64,000 nucleotides of DNA from Quercus robur (Eukaryota; Streptophyta; Magnoliopsida; Fagales; Fagaceae): the NCBI RefSeq assembly GCF_932294415.1, contig NC_065536.1:13423974-13487973 (forward strand), written 5' to 3'. Shown here in pieces: positions 37,658-49,908 of this stretch. The position numbers and the translations under genes were made by a program. Within the stretch, counting starts at the first letter, position 1; each line of letters starts with the position of its first letter. The notes beneath the pieces were generated by a model. It was not told the origin of the DNA, searched no databases, and saw only the letters and a program-made list of their open reading frames with translations.

Positions 37658-40600
37658 ATGGCTGTTGCAAATGCTGGACGCATTGACTATACACAGCCTG
37701 GACCCATTGACGACTCGGTGTTGTCACAGCAGGCGACGCATCGGTCCGAAGCTATTTGGAATGGGCGGGTAAAACACTCAACTAAATATTTACTTGTGCA
37801 CATGCATTTAATCCATACAATGTACACGTATTTGCATATACTATATTAATCCATGATTTTGTTATGTGAAGGATCCAGGGTCCATTACCTGCCGTAGTCG
37901 TAGTTTAGAGTTCTCCAAGCAACCTCCAATGGTGGACGACCGAGTGAGGAACATCATCACCACAGTTGGTTTGGAGGGACTCCTGTGGGTCCCGGGTAGA
38001 GAGATTGACAATGGCCTGATAACGGCCTTAGTGGAGCGATGGCGGCCTGAGACTCACACCTTTCACATGCCACATGGTGAGGTGACCATCACATTGCAAG
38101 ATGTGGAGGTTCTTCTCGGGCTTCCTGTTGATGGTGACGCTATAACAGGGAGCACACAAAAAACTTGGGTGGATGTGTGCCGGGACTTCCTTGGCTTTTG
38201 ACCTGTAACTCAAAACAACCATAAGCAACTTGATGGGCAGAGGATTCTCATCAACCGCCTTTTGGAGGAAGTTGCTAACCCATTGCCGCCTGATGCTGAA
38301 GAGGATCAGCTGCATAAGTACGCACGATGCTACATCCTAGCGCTATTGGGGGACACAATATTCATGGACAAATCCGGCGATAGGGTGCATCTAATGTGGG
38401 TGCAGCAATTGGAAGACCTTCACAACCCATGGAGGTACAGTTGGGGAAGTGCTTGCCTTGCATGGTTGTATCGAGAGCTATGCAGGGCAAGCGAGGACGC
38501 CAGTCAGATTGGTGGGTGCTTGCTGTTGCTCCAGTACTGGGCATGGGCCAGGTTCCCTTATTTGTGCCCGATAGTTGAGCGAGGCCCGCCAGTGGGTGCT
38601 TATGGTCCTCCAGTACGTGGTCCACTATCCCTGAAGTAAGTCTCTACCTCATACTGCTATAACATACTGTTATGTGATCATTACCAACTCCACAATCATG
38701 TAACTTGATATTATTTATTGATTTTAAAGGCTTCTAACAATTTTTTATGTCAACATAACAACATTTTAAACCGAGGTTCAATGTAGTTGATTATGTTAAT
38801 CTACTATAATTTTGTGACTCTCAATATAGCTGGTTTGTGCTTTGTCTTTTAAAAGGGCCGTTTCTTATTCCAGTGATATTATTAATTAGTTTAATATCTT
38901 TAAGATTATCTCAGTAGTTATATGTGATTACATTATCTTAGTTTTAACAGACTCATAAGTTTTATATTGATATTGATATTATTAATTAGTTTAATATCTT
39001 AGTTTTAACATCCAATTAACATTAATTGCTACGTTTCAGCTTTTAGTATTATATTGATATTTAATATATGTGATTACATTATAGTTTTAAGATTATCTCA
39101 GTACTTATTGATCCATTCTTCTTGATTGTAGGTGGTTGTGGGTCCCAAACAAGAAAAATAGGCCCGCCCACATCTTCAGGGACAGGTATTGCGAGCAACT
39201 AGCTTCCATGTTGCTAGACCAGGTATGAAAATGCCTTATTTTACGCTTTTACGAACATCCATATAGGTTTTGTGAACTTTGAAATATAAACATTGTTCCC
39301 TAATGTGTTGTGTACTTTTTTTTGGCTATTGTAGGTGGTGTGGTAGCCATATGAAGCTCATTTTGACGACCTCCCGTCGTGGTGTGTTGCAGGGAGGGCC
39401 GTATGGACGGCAACGGTGCCGCTTGTATGTTTCCACCTAGTAGAGAAACATACACCGGATCGTGTTGTTCGTCAATTCGGGATGATCCAAGAAATTCCCG
39501 AAGCTGTTAACACTGACAGAGTGCTTCATGGCATTGATTTGAGGGGGAAGATCGGTGTTAATTGGATGCAGAAACATGCTGTGCATATCCTTGAGTGGGG
39601 TAATCGCTTTTATCGGCGTTGTGAAGCAGTGCTTGGTGATATGCCTCCAGAGCACGAGTACCACGACTGGTTCAAAAGGGTGACTCGGAGGTTCATCGAT
39701 AGGCCTGGTGCTGTAGTGACTCTGCTGGTTACTTCTTAATGTCTTCTACATGTTACCGTGTTTCTTACCATGAAACCACTGTTTAGAGAGCATGATGTTT
39801 ATTACTACATTTTTTGCTTAGCACTTCATCTCCCTTTAATTTGCAATTATTAGTAGCAGAACCAACATTTATTTTATTATCAATTGGCATTGTTGATTTC
39901 GTATTGCAGGTCTAATATGTGTGGTTTTTCCATGTGTAGATTGAAGGATACGTCTGTTTGTTTAGGGGTGTCAATTCGGGTTAGCGTGTCGGGTTCGTGT
40001 CGTGTCGAGGTAGGGGTATTCGACTAAATGGCTCAACCCTAACCCGACCCATTTAATAATCGTGTCATGATCCTTCAACCCTAACCCGACCTGTTAATAA
40101 AGCGGGTTGACCTGACCCAACTCATTTGACACACTTAATAAACAAGTCGTGTTGGGTTGACACGAATGTAACACAACTTATTTCAACCTGCATAATATTA
40201 AATATAACATCCATCTAGAAATAATTTTTTTTACATCCCAAAAAACAGTGCATACACTTCAAGTCTTTAACCCACATTCAAAATAATATAGTTCAACAAA
40301 AATATAACATTCATCTAGAAATAAGTTTTTTACACTCCAAAAGAAGTGCATACACTTCAACCCAAATTCAAAATAACAAAGTTTAACAAAAATAAAATAA
40401 CATAGCTCAACAAAAATATAATATCCTTGGAACTTGTCAAATGCTAAGTATCAATATTGAAAGAATTTGAGCAAACAGTAGACTAATCCTAACTATGACC
40501 ACAATTACCGTCCATAGATTCTTTGTTAATGTCCAAATTCATAACATCTTCCACAAGCTCATCCAATTTCATTTGTGCAAGTTCTATGCCAAAAAAAAAA

Positions 40601-41789
40601 AAAAAAGTATTAGTAGTTCTAGGGTTTGTAAAGTTTCAATTTTCAATTATATTCCTTGTAAATTTTTATAATTACTCACTTTTCTTTTTTAATTTAAAAT
40701 ATATGTTGGATATAAAAGGTATTTGACAAATCTAAAATAAAATAAATATTTATTTGTTATACGAGTTAAACGAGTTGTGTTAAATGAGTCATTTTGGGTT
40801 GACACAAATAAATTGGCGTGTCAAACGTGTCTATTGCGGGTTACGTGGGTTGACCCGCTTATGACATTTTTCTTATCGTGTCGCTTTCGGGTCAACCCGT
40901 TTATGACCCAAACCCATTAAGGCCCAACCCTAACCCGAAAAAACTCGTGTTGGGTTCGTGTCGTGTTCGCGGGTTGGGTCGAACATTGACACCCCTATGT
41001 TTGTTGAGGCGTCATCCAGTGGGCACGGAGGACCACAATGACATTACTGAGGTGCTGACGGCAGTGCAGGCGATGACACGTGTCCAACCTCCTATCCCTG
41101 AGGCCCCGATTGAGGAGGCAGCTATGCCTACTGGCCCAAGCACGAGCACAGCTCCGGCCGGATGTCAATCCCGTCTGCCTGTTGCTACCCCTCAGCTTCT
41201 CCCTACCCCCGATCCCTCTGCATCCACCCCACATGCATCCGCCAGCCCCACCATCCCTTCATCCACCCCACATCCATCCCCTACCGTCACCATCCCTTCA
41301 CCCAACCCACATTCAGCTCCTACGCCCACCATCCCTTCACCTAGCCCACATCCAGCCCCTACGCCCACCATCCCTTCACCCACCCCCCATCCATCTCCTT
41401 GCCCCACCATCCCTCCACCCACCCCACTTCCTTGTTCTAGGTCTGACGTCCGTCCACCCACCCCACAGTCATTTCTTCAGCTGTCACCCATTCCATCCTT
41501 TGACCTGGGTACCCCACCTGACATGCAGCAGGAGCCACCCTCCCATAGTTCGTTTAGTACCCCTTCTTCAGCCATTGACCCACCCCATGTTCAGGCTGAG
41601 CAGGTGGTTGGGTTACCTACAGCGGCTGAAGGTCGGCCTAAACGCATATCAAAGGCACCTCCGTGTGGGACAGGGGGGCACAAACATGGACATAATGTTG
41701 GGCCCGAGGCATCTGACGAAGGACATGCAAGACCTCCTCCTCATTATACGAGACGGCGTAAGATTCAAAAAAGGTATCTGAAAGCTTAA
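37658..41789 (+). pseudogene. Plant mobile domain (PMD, MAIN-like) gene, decayed
   Basis: Exons: 37658-37768, 37872-38635, 39132-39232, 39335 to about 39732, and a last exon from about 39942, split by a hAT element and ending at 41789. Family landmarks are PGPIDDSVLSQQATHRSEAI, LITALVERWRPETHTFHMPH, GEVTITLQDVEVLLGLPVDG, DKSGDRVHLMWVQQLED, YSWGSACLAWLYRELCRASE, WVPNKKNRPAHIFRDRYCEQ and AHFDDLPSWCVAGRAVWTAT. This is the PMD of MAIN/MAIL1-like proteins (often labelled phosphatase 7 long form homolog). The C-terminus is a Pro-rich tail with about six repeats of a HPSPTPTIPSP type. Two in-frame stops (near 38199 and 39344) and the hAT insertion show it is no longer functional. PMD genes are known to ride on MULEs and on LTR elements; this copy sits inside the MULE. 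Confidence 0.85.
39955..41005. mobile_element. Non-autonomous hAT element inserted in the PMD last exon
   Basis: The element (39963-40997, 1035 bp) begins TAGGGGTGTCAAT and ends with the inverse, ATTGACACCCCTA. A perfect 8-bp duplication TGTTTGTT lies at 39955-39962 and 40998-41005, diagnostic of hAT. Subterminal GGGTTCGTGTCGTGT-type repeats occur at both ends. No transposase. Removing it in thought leaves a continuous PMD exon around the single TGTTTGTT, so it landed in coding sequence. The start of the open frame at 40878 lies in this element, not in the gene. Confidence 0.88.
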
Positions 41790-43272
41790 TGTGAAACAAC
41801 ACACTTTATTCCATTATTATATCTCTTTTCACATTTCAATAAGATTATTTTTGTTTTCAATATGGTTTGAACGTACATTATTGGAACTAGGTGAATGCCT
41901 CAAATAAGGACATTAGCTGGAGGTAGATATTCCAACAAGGATATGGTTCTTAAATGTGACAATGGAGGTAACCCAACATGTGTTGGTTGTTAAATGCTTT
42001 TGTTGCAATTTTATTCCTTGCATCATTTGTTATTTTAATCTACATATATTTTTATGATACCACAGTCTATTTTTATTTATTTAATTAATTTTATCATGCT
42101 TTGCCTGCATCAAAACGGAAAAAATAGTTGAAAATTATCATCCTCTTTTTGTGTACTTGAGTGATGCCATATGCAAGACTAAGGAAACACATTAAGAATA
42201 TTAAGCAGTTTTTCAGTGTTATATATTCTCATTTGGCATGGTTTATTTTTCAGCTTTTTGAAAATGTGCTATTAGAAAAAATTGTACTAAAGTGAGGTTT
42301 AAAAAAGTGTATTTTGAAGGGCAGTTTCAAACCTCTGTGCCATGTATGGTGATATTTGACCTACAGGAATAGCTGTGATTTTCTGAATTTGAATTCCTTC
42401 CCCCAACTAAAGAAGAGATCTTGGCGGAATTGCCACATAAGAAATTGAGCACAATTTTGCAATTCCATAACAATATGTAGGGGCTGTAACCCATGGGAAA
42501 TAGTATATGAGTAGCGTAAGATTTTCAAATAGTAATGTTGGAATCAGGATCATGGATGTTAATTTTGTAGTCACTATGATCTCAAAAGCATTAAATAATT
42601 GCTAATTTTGTAATGTTGTAATCATGATCTAGGATGTTAATTTAGTAATGTTGTAATCTCATGCACCTCTATATAGAAAGAGTCACAGCGAGTTTTTTTT
42701 TTAAATGTATTTTATGTATATTTGTGTGCCATGTGGAACCATAAAAAGTATTTGTTTTGTTCTCAATCATGGAGTTTTTAAAACTGAAATAAGTTTTGTT
42801 TCTTTTACTGGAGGTCACCCGCTTTTGCTCAGAGTGGTTTTGATTTAGTGTGGGTTGTATGTAATTTACAGTACAAGAGGGTTCTAATTGAAGTGAAATG
42901 GGTTCTAGTATTGTTGAGAATATAAAGTTTTTCATTGGTTAAACTTTTTCAGTTTTGTTGCATATCTTGGACAACAGTGAAATGATTAGATAGGAATAGG
43001 ATGGTTTGATCTATGCATTAATGTTAGCAATTAAAGTAGTCAGTGCATGTTTCAATCAGATCAATATAGAGACACATAAATACCAACATGGAGATATTTT
43101 CAATACATAAAAGTGAACTGCTTTATGCATGCATAAATAATAAGAAAAACCGTATCATTAATCAGTACCTGTCAATTTGTGTAAAACTATGATGAGCTAT
43201 AGGATACTAATACTATGATACCAGTTGAAGAGTTACCATTTTACTCATGGATACTTTATTTCTTTTCAACAG
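41790..43272. other. MULE interior between PMD gene and LRR fragment
   Basis: The first part is PMD 3' flank. There is no trace of the missing first exon of the LRR gene. The junction between element DNA and captured DNA must lie somewhere here, but no landmark shows it. Confidence 0.4.
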
Positions 43273-45977
43273 GCGTTCCCAAATGAAGTTTTCGATCTGG
43301 ATAGATCTGTACGGACTCTTGATTTAACCCACAATAAAATAGGTAATGCTCTTTTTCCTATGAAGATCCCAAGTCATTGGGTTAACATTGGTGAAAAAGA
43401 CTCGTTCAGACTTGTTCTCACAGTTTTCTGTACTTGATTTAGCAGTGAGAAGTTGATTTTTTTTTTTTTTTAATTTTCTTTAAAAGAACGTCTTCGTGCT
43501 GTTAACAGTTAACACCTGTCTCCTACTCAAGTTCAATTTAATTTTGCAGTTGACATACCTATGGATATAAGCAAATTAATTAACATGCAGCGCCTGGTAA
43601 GAATCTTTAAATTCAGTTGTGTATGTGAACTGTAATCCCTTTCCATGAAATAGGTTATAAATGCACTTATCATTTAAATAAGTGATAAAACCTTAACTGC
43701 TTGATTTTGAAGGAGCTTTTCAATTTCTGATGGAAACAGTGCTTCTAGTTTTGAATCAAAGATTACGGGATAATCTGTTATTTGTTTGAATTGACAAAGT
43801 TTCAACATGGCTCACAGTGACTTGTTAAGTCAATATAATATACCAGCTTAAACTACAAGAGTGAACATAGTTGTAAAAATGGGAGTTTTTTTTAGGGAAA
43901 GTAAGGATATATATTCTATCTTAATAACATATCTGGTAGTGAGAGAGTTTGGATACTTGAGAGATCACCTATTAATAGATTCATAAATTTTTGTAAGCTT
44001 TAAATTTGCATATTGCCTGCTGCATTTTTAAGAGATAAGTTGGATTGATCTACCCAGTTTCACTAAGCATTGATTGGCTTGGGAGGCATAGATCAGATAT
44101 TTGGAATATGGTTCCGGGTTGTATGATGTGGATTGTTTGGACGGAGCAAAATCGTCTTTTTTTTAGGATACGGAAAAATCATTATGTCAACGCACTCTTT
44201 TTGATTGGTCTCAGTGTTGGGGTTTCTTGGATTGTTCATCCAACATAGACTTCCTTGTTTCTCTTAGACTAGCCTTTTTCCCTTGTGTTCATCATCATGA
44301 ACTTAATTTTTTAATACTTTTGATCAGTATAACTACACTTATTACCTATCAAACAAAAAAAAAAAGCATTGATTGGCAGTAGAACCATTTTTTTATTTGT
44401 TAATGAATTACATTGAGATACACCAATGTTGGCTGATGCATTGGTTGCTAAACAAGTGACGTTTTGGAGGTAGAATGGATAAATGGATTTGAACATATCT
44501 GATTTTCAGTTTGTTTATCAGCTTAGAATATGTCGATACAAATATTTATAAGGAATAATAATTGTATTGGTTCTGCTTTATCTCACTGTGGTGGAGAGAA
44601 TTAGAGTCTTAGAGAGGGACATACATCAGAAGAGCAATTCTTGGGAATTAATTGTAAGAGATTCATTGAAACAATCCATTCTCCTCTCTTGTTAGATCTT
44701 TTAGTCTCGTAAAACAGTTGGATATCTTATTTACCAACTTATCTCTGAGAGCTGTTCTTGTGACTTTATTGCTAAGTCTTATCTTTTTTTTTTAAGTATT
44801 TCTTATGACATGATTATATGCACATGGTGTTTTTTGCTTTTATTGTCATGAGTGATCATCATAATATGATATTGGCAAAGCTTTAGCTTAAAGTTGCCCT
44901 ATCTTTTCAGATCTTAGCTGAGAATCTTGTCCAGCAACTACCTACAAACTTGGGGAAACTTCAGTCTCTAAAACTTATGACACTTGATGGAAATCAAATT
45001 ACCTCCTTGCCTGATGAAAGTAATTCTCTTCTCTAAATAAGTAAGATAATGCTAATTTATAAATTCGATATAGTTTGTTTGCCTTCCTTGGCTTTATCTG
45101 CAATTGTCATGGAATAATTGTAACTTGCATGAGACTTTTTCACTAGCATCTAACCAGATTATGTTTCTTGTCTTTAGTGGGACAGCTTGTGAGGCTTGAG
45201 CGGTTATCCATCTCTGGAAATTTGTTAACATGCTTGCCTGAGACTATTGGGAGCTTGCGCAATGTGAGTAATCTTATCTAATGAAACTGAATGCTATTTG
45301 GCTGTTTCACTGCCTCTGTGGTTTGGGTTTCTTTAATTGTAGAATAACTTCGATAGGAACATTTAGCATGTCTTATAAATTCCAGGATCTAATATGAATT
45401 GTTGATGATGCAGTTATTGCTTTTAAATGTATCAAATAACAAGTTGAAGTCTCTTCCGGAATCAATTGGGAGTTGTTTCTCTCTTGAAGAATTACAAGCA
45501 AATGGTATGTTTAAATCTTTCTTCAGATTGATGTCTTCTTTTACATTAAAAACTATTGCCTATAGTAAGGCACTAGAATAAGTGGATCTGAACATTATGT
45601 AGATTTCTGAGATTTAAGGTCATAATTTCTGCATGTGTATAGATGATGAACAAATTTGTTAAATCTTTTAGTAATAGCATATGTCATCTTTTTCACGACA
45701 TTTTGACCTAAAGTTTGACATTTTTCATTACTTTTCTTGTTCTATGCCATGCTACTTTCATACTTCATCAATATGTTGTGAAATGTGTATTGCAATTATG
45801 TTTTGGATGTTATCTTTTGATTATAAAATTTACAATCACTATGAATTTGTTAAGTTGTTTATAGGTTGTGTTATTTTAGTGGACAAGCTGGAGGCACGAT
45901 TCTGCTTTCTGTGCTTCACGTGTCATATTTCATCATTATTTATCTAGTTCTATTTATTTGTCCAAATATATATATAT

Positions 45978-46022
<45 letters not shown>

Positions 46023-47179
46023 TGGTTCTATTTGAAGAGTTCCGACTTTTGAGTAAATTTTTCTTTGTCAGCTGTTTGCCATGGTTGTAATTTCTTAATT
46101 ATATTTTGACCACTCACAGCTTCATGTTCTGGATAACCTTTCAGATAATCTCATCGAAGATCTACCTGCATCAATCTGCAATCTCATTCACTTAAAATCA
46201 CTTTGCTTGGACAATAATAACGTGAAACAGGTATTAACTTACCTCTCACTCTCTCTCTCTTAACACATGCATGTGGATCTCTTGTCAACTTTCCTAATAC
46301 TGAAGCCTCCCTTCTTCCTTGATCTACTTAGCTATTATTCTCGTCATTTTCTCTCCTTCTTTCTACCTCAAAGTCTTATCTTTCCTAAAGTTCCCCAAAA
46401 CAGAATTGATAATGCCCCTTTTACTTTTATCAAACTCGAAAGCTGTTGGACTTGCAAACTTTGTCCCGTGGTCAACACAGATGAAGAAATTAAAAGAGAA
46501 AAGATATAGTTTAGGCTGAAGAAGATAATCGGAACATATTATTCTCCGCTAAGTACAACTTCCTGACTACCATTTGATGGACCTTTTCGAATTAAGACAG
46601 TGATGGTGTTTGCTTTCAGGACTTTGCCAGTCAAAAGGAGAGTTCAGCAATTTTCTGAAGATTATATAAATTTAATTTTTAGGTTAGAAATGTGAATTTT
46701 GGAGTTTCAAGATTCATGGTTATTAATCTATTTGTGAAGCCTTACTATTTGGTACTGTTTTGAATAAGGTGGTTTAAGTATCGAAGAGTCATGGTTCTTT
46801 TGATTCCCTTTGTACTAGTCTATTTATGCAATAGCTGGACTTGCCTGTATTAATATTTAGTATTTATTTCTGGACAGATACCTCTGAATCTACTGAAAGA
46901 CTGCAAAGTTCTGCAGAATATCTCCCTGCATGGCAATCCTATTTCAATGGATCAATTTCAGCAGGTATGTCATAGTCCCTGCATGTAGTGTTATTAATTT
47001 ATTCATTTTATATTTCAGCAAAAACCCAATATGGATTTTCAACCCAACTGAACCCTAAACGCTTTTAGATGGAAGGATTTCAAGATTTTGAAGCAAGAAG
47101 AAAGAAGAAGTTTGACAAGCAAATTGATTCAAATGTGATGATTGGGTCAAAAGGCCTCGATGAGGGTGTTGATCTATGA
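43273..47179 (+). pseudogene. Captured LRR protein gene (At5g07910-like), exons 2 to end
   Basis: Eight exons (43273-43342, 43550-43596, 44911-45019, 45178-45263, 45414-45504, 46145-46230, 46878-46964, 47069-47179) join in one frame to 228 residues plus stop, with all splice sites consensus. The protein has leucine-rich repeats (VRTLDLTHNKI, ISKLINMQRL, LGKLQSLKLMTLDGNQI, LLLLNVSNNKLKSLPESIG, HLKSLCLDNNNVKQIP) and the tail MEGFQDFEARRKKKFDKQID. It matches Arabidopsis At5g07910 (262 residues, recalled) except for the first about 33 residues. In Arabidopsis those begin with MGCC, a likely lipidation signal. No candidate first exon is found upstream. It is therefore a 5'-truncated copy inside the giant MULE with an otherwise clean frame; a fused transcript starting in the PMD region is conceivable. 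Confidence 0.85.
44065..44377 (+). mobile_element. 5'-truncated LINE in an intron of the LRR copy
   Basis: AAGCATTGATTGGC occurs at 44065-44078 and 44364-44377, a perfect 14-bp target duplication. The 285-bp insert encodes the last LINE ORF2 motif (MMWIVWTEQNRLFFRI), has a 3' UTR ending TTACCTATCAAAC, and a poly(A) tail. It arrived by target-primed reverse transcription after the intron existed. Confidence 0.85.
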
Positions 47180-47399
47180 ATGTCTTACATCAGTGCTCCC
47201 TAAAAGAGTAAGTTGTTACACCACAATCTCAATGAATTACTTAGTGTCTTGCACCAGGAGAGTCAATTTAGAAACATGCCTATACGGACAAGATTAGTTC
47301 TGAATGCTACCAATCTTGGATTAACTATAAACTAAAGTATGTTCACATTATTTAGGTTGGCATGGCTGCAAACTTGAGGGATTTTGTGCTAACTAAAGT

Positions 47400-47572
47400 A
47401 TGTTCACACTCATCAAGTCCAATATGCCACTCAAAATGCTTATTACCAACACGAACGTTGGGAGGAATACAAAGGCCTTAGTTGCTGGTGTTTCAGAGAG
47501 GACCATAAGGCACCCAGATGCCATGAGTTTGGTGTTTAATGCAGTTGATTCTATCAGCAAACAATATATCAA
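47400..47572 (+). pseudogene. Captured mevalonate kinase exon fragment
   Basis: The frame reads IKSNMPLKMLITNTNVGRNT, KALVAGVSERTIRHPDAM and SLVFNAVDSISKQ, a near copy of the plant mevalonate kinase segment after the substrate-binding region (family: MPLKMLITNT-VGRNTKALVA). Beyond about 47572 the family similarity stops. Mevalonate kinase phosphorylates mevalonate in isoprenoid synthesis; only about 55 of some 380 residues are present, so this is non-functional cargo. It lies 220 bp after the stop of the LRR copy, on the same strand. Confidence 0.8.
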
Positions 47573-47707
47573 GGCAGTCAGCAGTACAATTGCCTTAGGG
47601 AGTGCAACATTTTAGTTGTACCACAATCTAGTACAGATTATTGGAAATAGACTTACTAATAATGTATTATATTTGCAAAGATTGGCTTAATTTTAAGAGT
47701 AAGACCA

Positions 47708-48659
47708 TCAATTCTGTAAGCGAGAGCGCTTTGTTCTCCCTTCTGGTGGTCCAATGAACAACTCAGTTTCCACATCAGAACTTGGACTACTTTCTTCATA
47801 AGGTAAAATTTCTCTCTGCTCATTTGATCCTTGCTGTGGTTGAATACCACACTGCAAAGAGATGTTAAAGGTAACTTTAAAAAGAAATTTCAAAAAAAAA
47901 AAAAATCATAATACAAGTCAAGCAATAACTGGTATTGCATATAAGGTTCTAGCAAGAATCTAGATCTTGCTTAGAGAAATAAGTTATAAAGCAGATGACT
48001 GGTACTTGTTTTTATTTTTCAATACTGGATTGTTCAAAACATTAAATCTCAAAAAAATTTTGAGATTAATTATATTGTTTGTCATTTCCTTACCAAATGG
48101 AGCAATATGTTTCCTCAAAAGTCAAATATAATACCATCAACAAGAAGAATAAAAGAATACTAGTACTAGTAATAATAATTGCAAAAGTTCACCTTCTCAC
48201 ATAGCCTTGCATTTTCAGCTGCTAGGACTTTTTCCTGAAGAAAAATTAGAAAATAGAATATATACTAGTCAGCAACAACTGAAGAATTCTGTTAAGAAAA
48301 AACTTATGGTGCTGCAATATTTCAGTGCCAGGAACTCAACAAAAAAAAAAAAAAAAAATACAGGGAAACTTCTTTCTACGCAACTTGAAATCACCTTGTT
48401 GGGCCTACATATCAATCAATTTAAAACTTTACCTTTTCCTTTAGTTGCTCAATTTGTTCCTTGAAAACCTGAGGCTGAAAGTATAGACCAAGATAAAGCA
48501 TGTTAAACTACCATTTAGTAAAATATCATGAAAGCCAAGTTAGGGATTTTATAATTAACCTTTCTAGCTCTAATGCTGCTTACGCTCCTCTCTAACTGTT
48601 CTTCTATCTGTTGGAGTTCTTCAAGGGAGCATGTTCCTAGACCTTGTCCTACAAGTCTC
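47708..48659 (-). pseudogene. Captured 3' half of a SOC1-like MADS-box gene
   Basis: Four minus-strand exons with consensus splice sites: 48560-48659 (100 bp, K-box: LGTCSLEELQQIEEQLERSV then SSIRARK), 48433-48474 (QVFKEQIEQLKEK), 48193-48234 (EKVLAAENARLCEK) and 47708-47851 (CGIQPQQGSNEQREI, ending SSDVETELFIGPPEGRTKR). The final exon carries the SOC1 motif (EVETELFIG-P) characteristic of the SOC1/TM3 clade. The MADS and I domains are missing: upstream of 48659 the gene ends in an acceptor and then runs into unrelated DNA with a foldback. SOC1 integrates flowering signals; this fragment could not bind DNA, though a K-box fragment could in theory interact with partners if expressed. Confidence 0.85.
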
Positions 48660-48730
48660 CTGAGGTATATATATCTCACAGACTACTGTATGACTCTTTG
48701 TAGGTGGGGATTCAATCACATGCAGTGGAT

Positions 48731-49001
48731 ATTAGTGCAGCTACTTGAACGTGAGAGGTAGGGTCCAAGGAAACTGATGAAAAGGCTGATGAGGTTCTAA
48801 AGTATTTTGATTTTTTGGATTGTTGGACGCCAGAAAATCACTACGGATGGACTAAATCTGAGTGTTAAACATGTTGGGTTTAGACCATCGGTAATGATTT
48901 TCTGGAGTCCAACAATCCAGAATATCCAACTTTAGAACCTCATCAGCCTTTTCATCAGTTTCCTTGGACCCTACCTCTCACGTTCAAGTAGCTGCACTAA
49001 T
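48731..49001. repeat. 271-bp near-perfect foldback (long inverted repeat)
   Basis: The outer 73 bp (starting ATTAGTGCAGCTACTTGAAC) and the inverse of the right end are identical. Pairing continues with few differences through GGATTGTTGGAC(G/T)CCAGAAA to a loop of about 15 bases near 48868. TA dinucleotides lie at both ends. It may be a foldback MITE or a hairpin-forming locus; no protein is coded. It lies between the SOC1-like and topoisomerase fragments. Confidence 0.85.
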
Positions 49002-49178
49002 GTTGGAGCTAATCTGAATGAAGGTTTTGAAACCTTAATTGAATAAAAAGGTATGCTTGTTTCCCAAATATTGCAACCTTGAATTAGCATAACGAGATTT
49101 TTATCAGAAAAACAAACTCAATTTATATTTATACAGCCGTAGCTTCAAAATTTTTGTAGGCTTTTTATGTGGGTGGTT

Positions 49179-49229
49179 GATAAATGTACCTTGATTTTAA
49201 CTGAAGGAGATTCAGCTAAGGCTCTTGCA
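49179..49229 (+). pseudogene. Captured DNA topoisomerase II exon fragment
   Basis: The frame reads DKCTLILTEGDSAKALA, then a donor GCA|GTAAGT. EGDSA is the TOPRIM glutamate motif of type II topoisomerases, and KCTLILTEGDSAK is essentially invariant in eukaryotic Topo II. Only about 17 codons are recognisable. Non-functional cargo. Confidence 0.75.
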
Positions 49230-49908
49230 GTAAGTTGTTGTGTCACTGTGCAGAGTTTTTTAGCATTAAAGTTACCTCTATTGGGTTTCACTTTGTATGA
49301 TTTTCGACTTTATTCATTGTATTACAGTTGTCATGAAGCGTCATGCGCTGCTTGAGTCACTTTGATTTCCCAATGTAATTATATTACTTGTAAATTTATC
49401 ACACCCTTTTTTTTACATAGAGTAAAAAAATTCCTATATCAGAAAGTTAAGTGCTTTATGGCGAGTCTGCAACTTCTATTTAGTTATCAGGATGTCATTT
49501 AATCAATGTTTTGGCTCAAATGTCATGGCATTGTAATGGCTGGATATGGTTGTCATGGGATGCTAAACACTAACTTATTTTTCATTTCTTTTTTTATTAT
49601 TCTCTTCATTTAGGAATTAGGATGGGTGGCTAGTCATTAAGATTGATGGATTTATTTAAAGTTGATTGCATAACACACAAATATTGCATCTAATCAATTG
49701 CAGTAATTTTATTTTATGTTCCTAGATATATATTTTTTACTTTCTTGAGTTTTGGTTAGGATTTGGTCAATGACGTTATCTAAAAAATTGACAGTGAGAA
49801 TGCTTAGGGAAGAATTACAGCTACTCCAGGAGCCTGGATCATTCATGCTATTTTCTGGCTGCTGTAATTCCTTCCTAACTCTCTCTGATTGCTTTTGGGT
49901 GACAACAG

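Noticed and set aside
41080-41781. Overlapping frame rich in HPPH repeats
   Set aside because: It is the +1 shadow of the Pro-rich repeats of the PMD tail.
40878-41789. A 303-residue protein starting MSLSGQPVYDPNP
   Set aside because: Its first about 40 codons lie in the hAT element; only the part after 41005 is the PMD C-terminal tail. The start is an artefact of the insertion.
45968-46017. Potential regulatory (TA)n element in the LRR copy
   Set aside because: Ordinary dinucleotide microsatellite, like those at 12245-12272 and 62418-62445.
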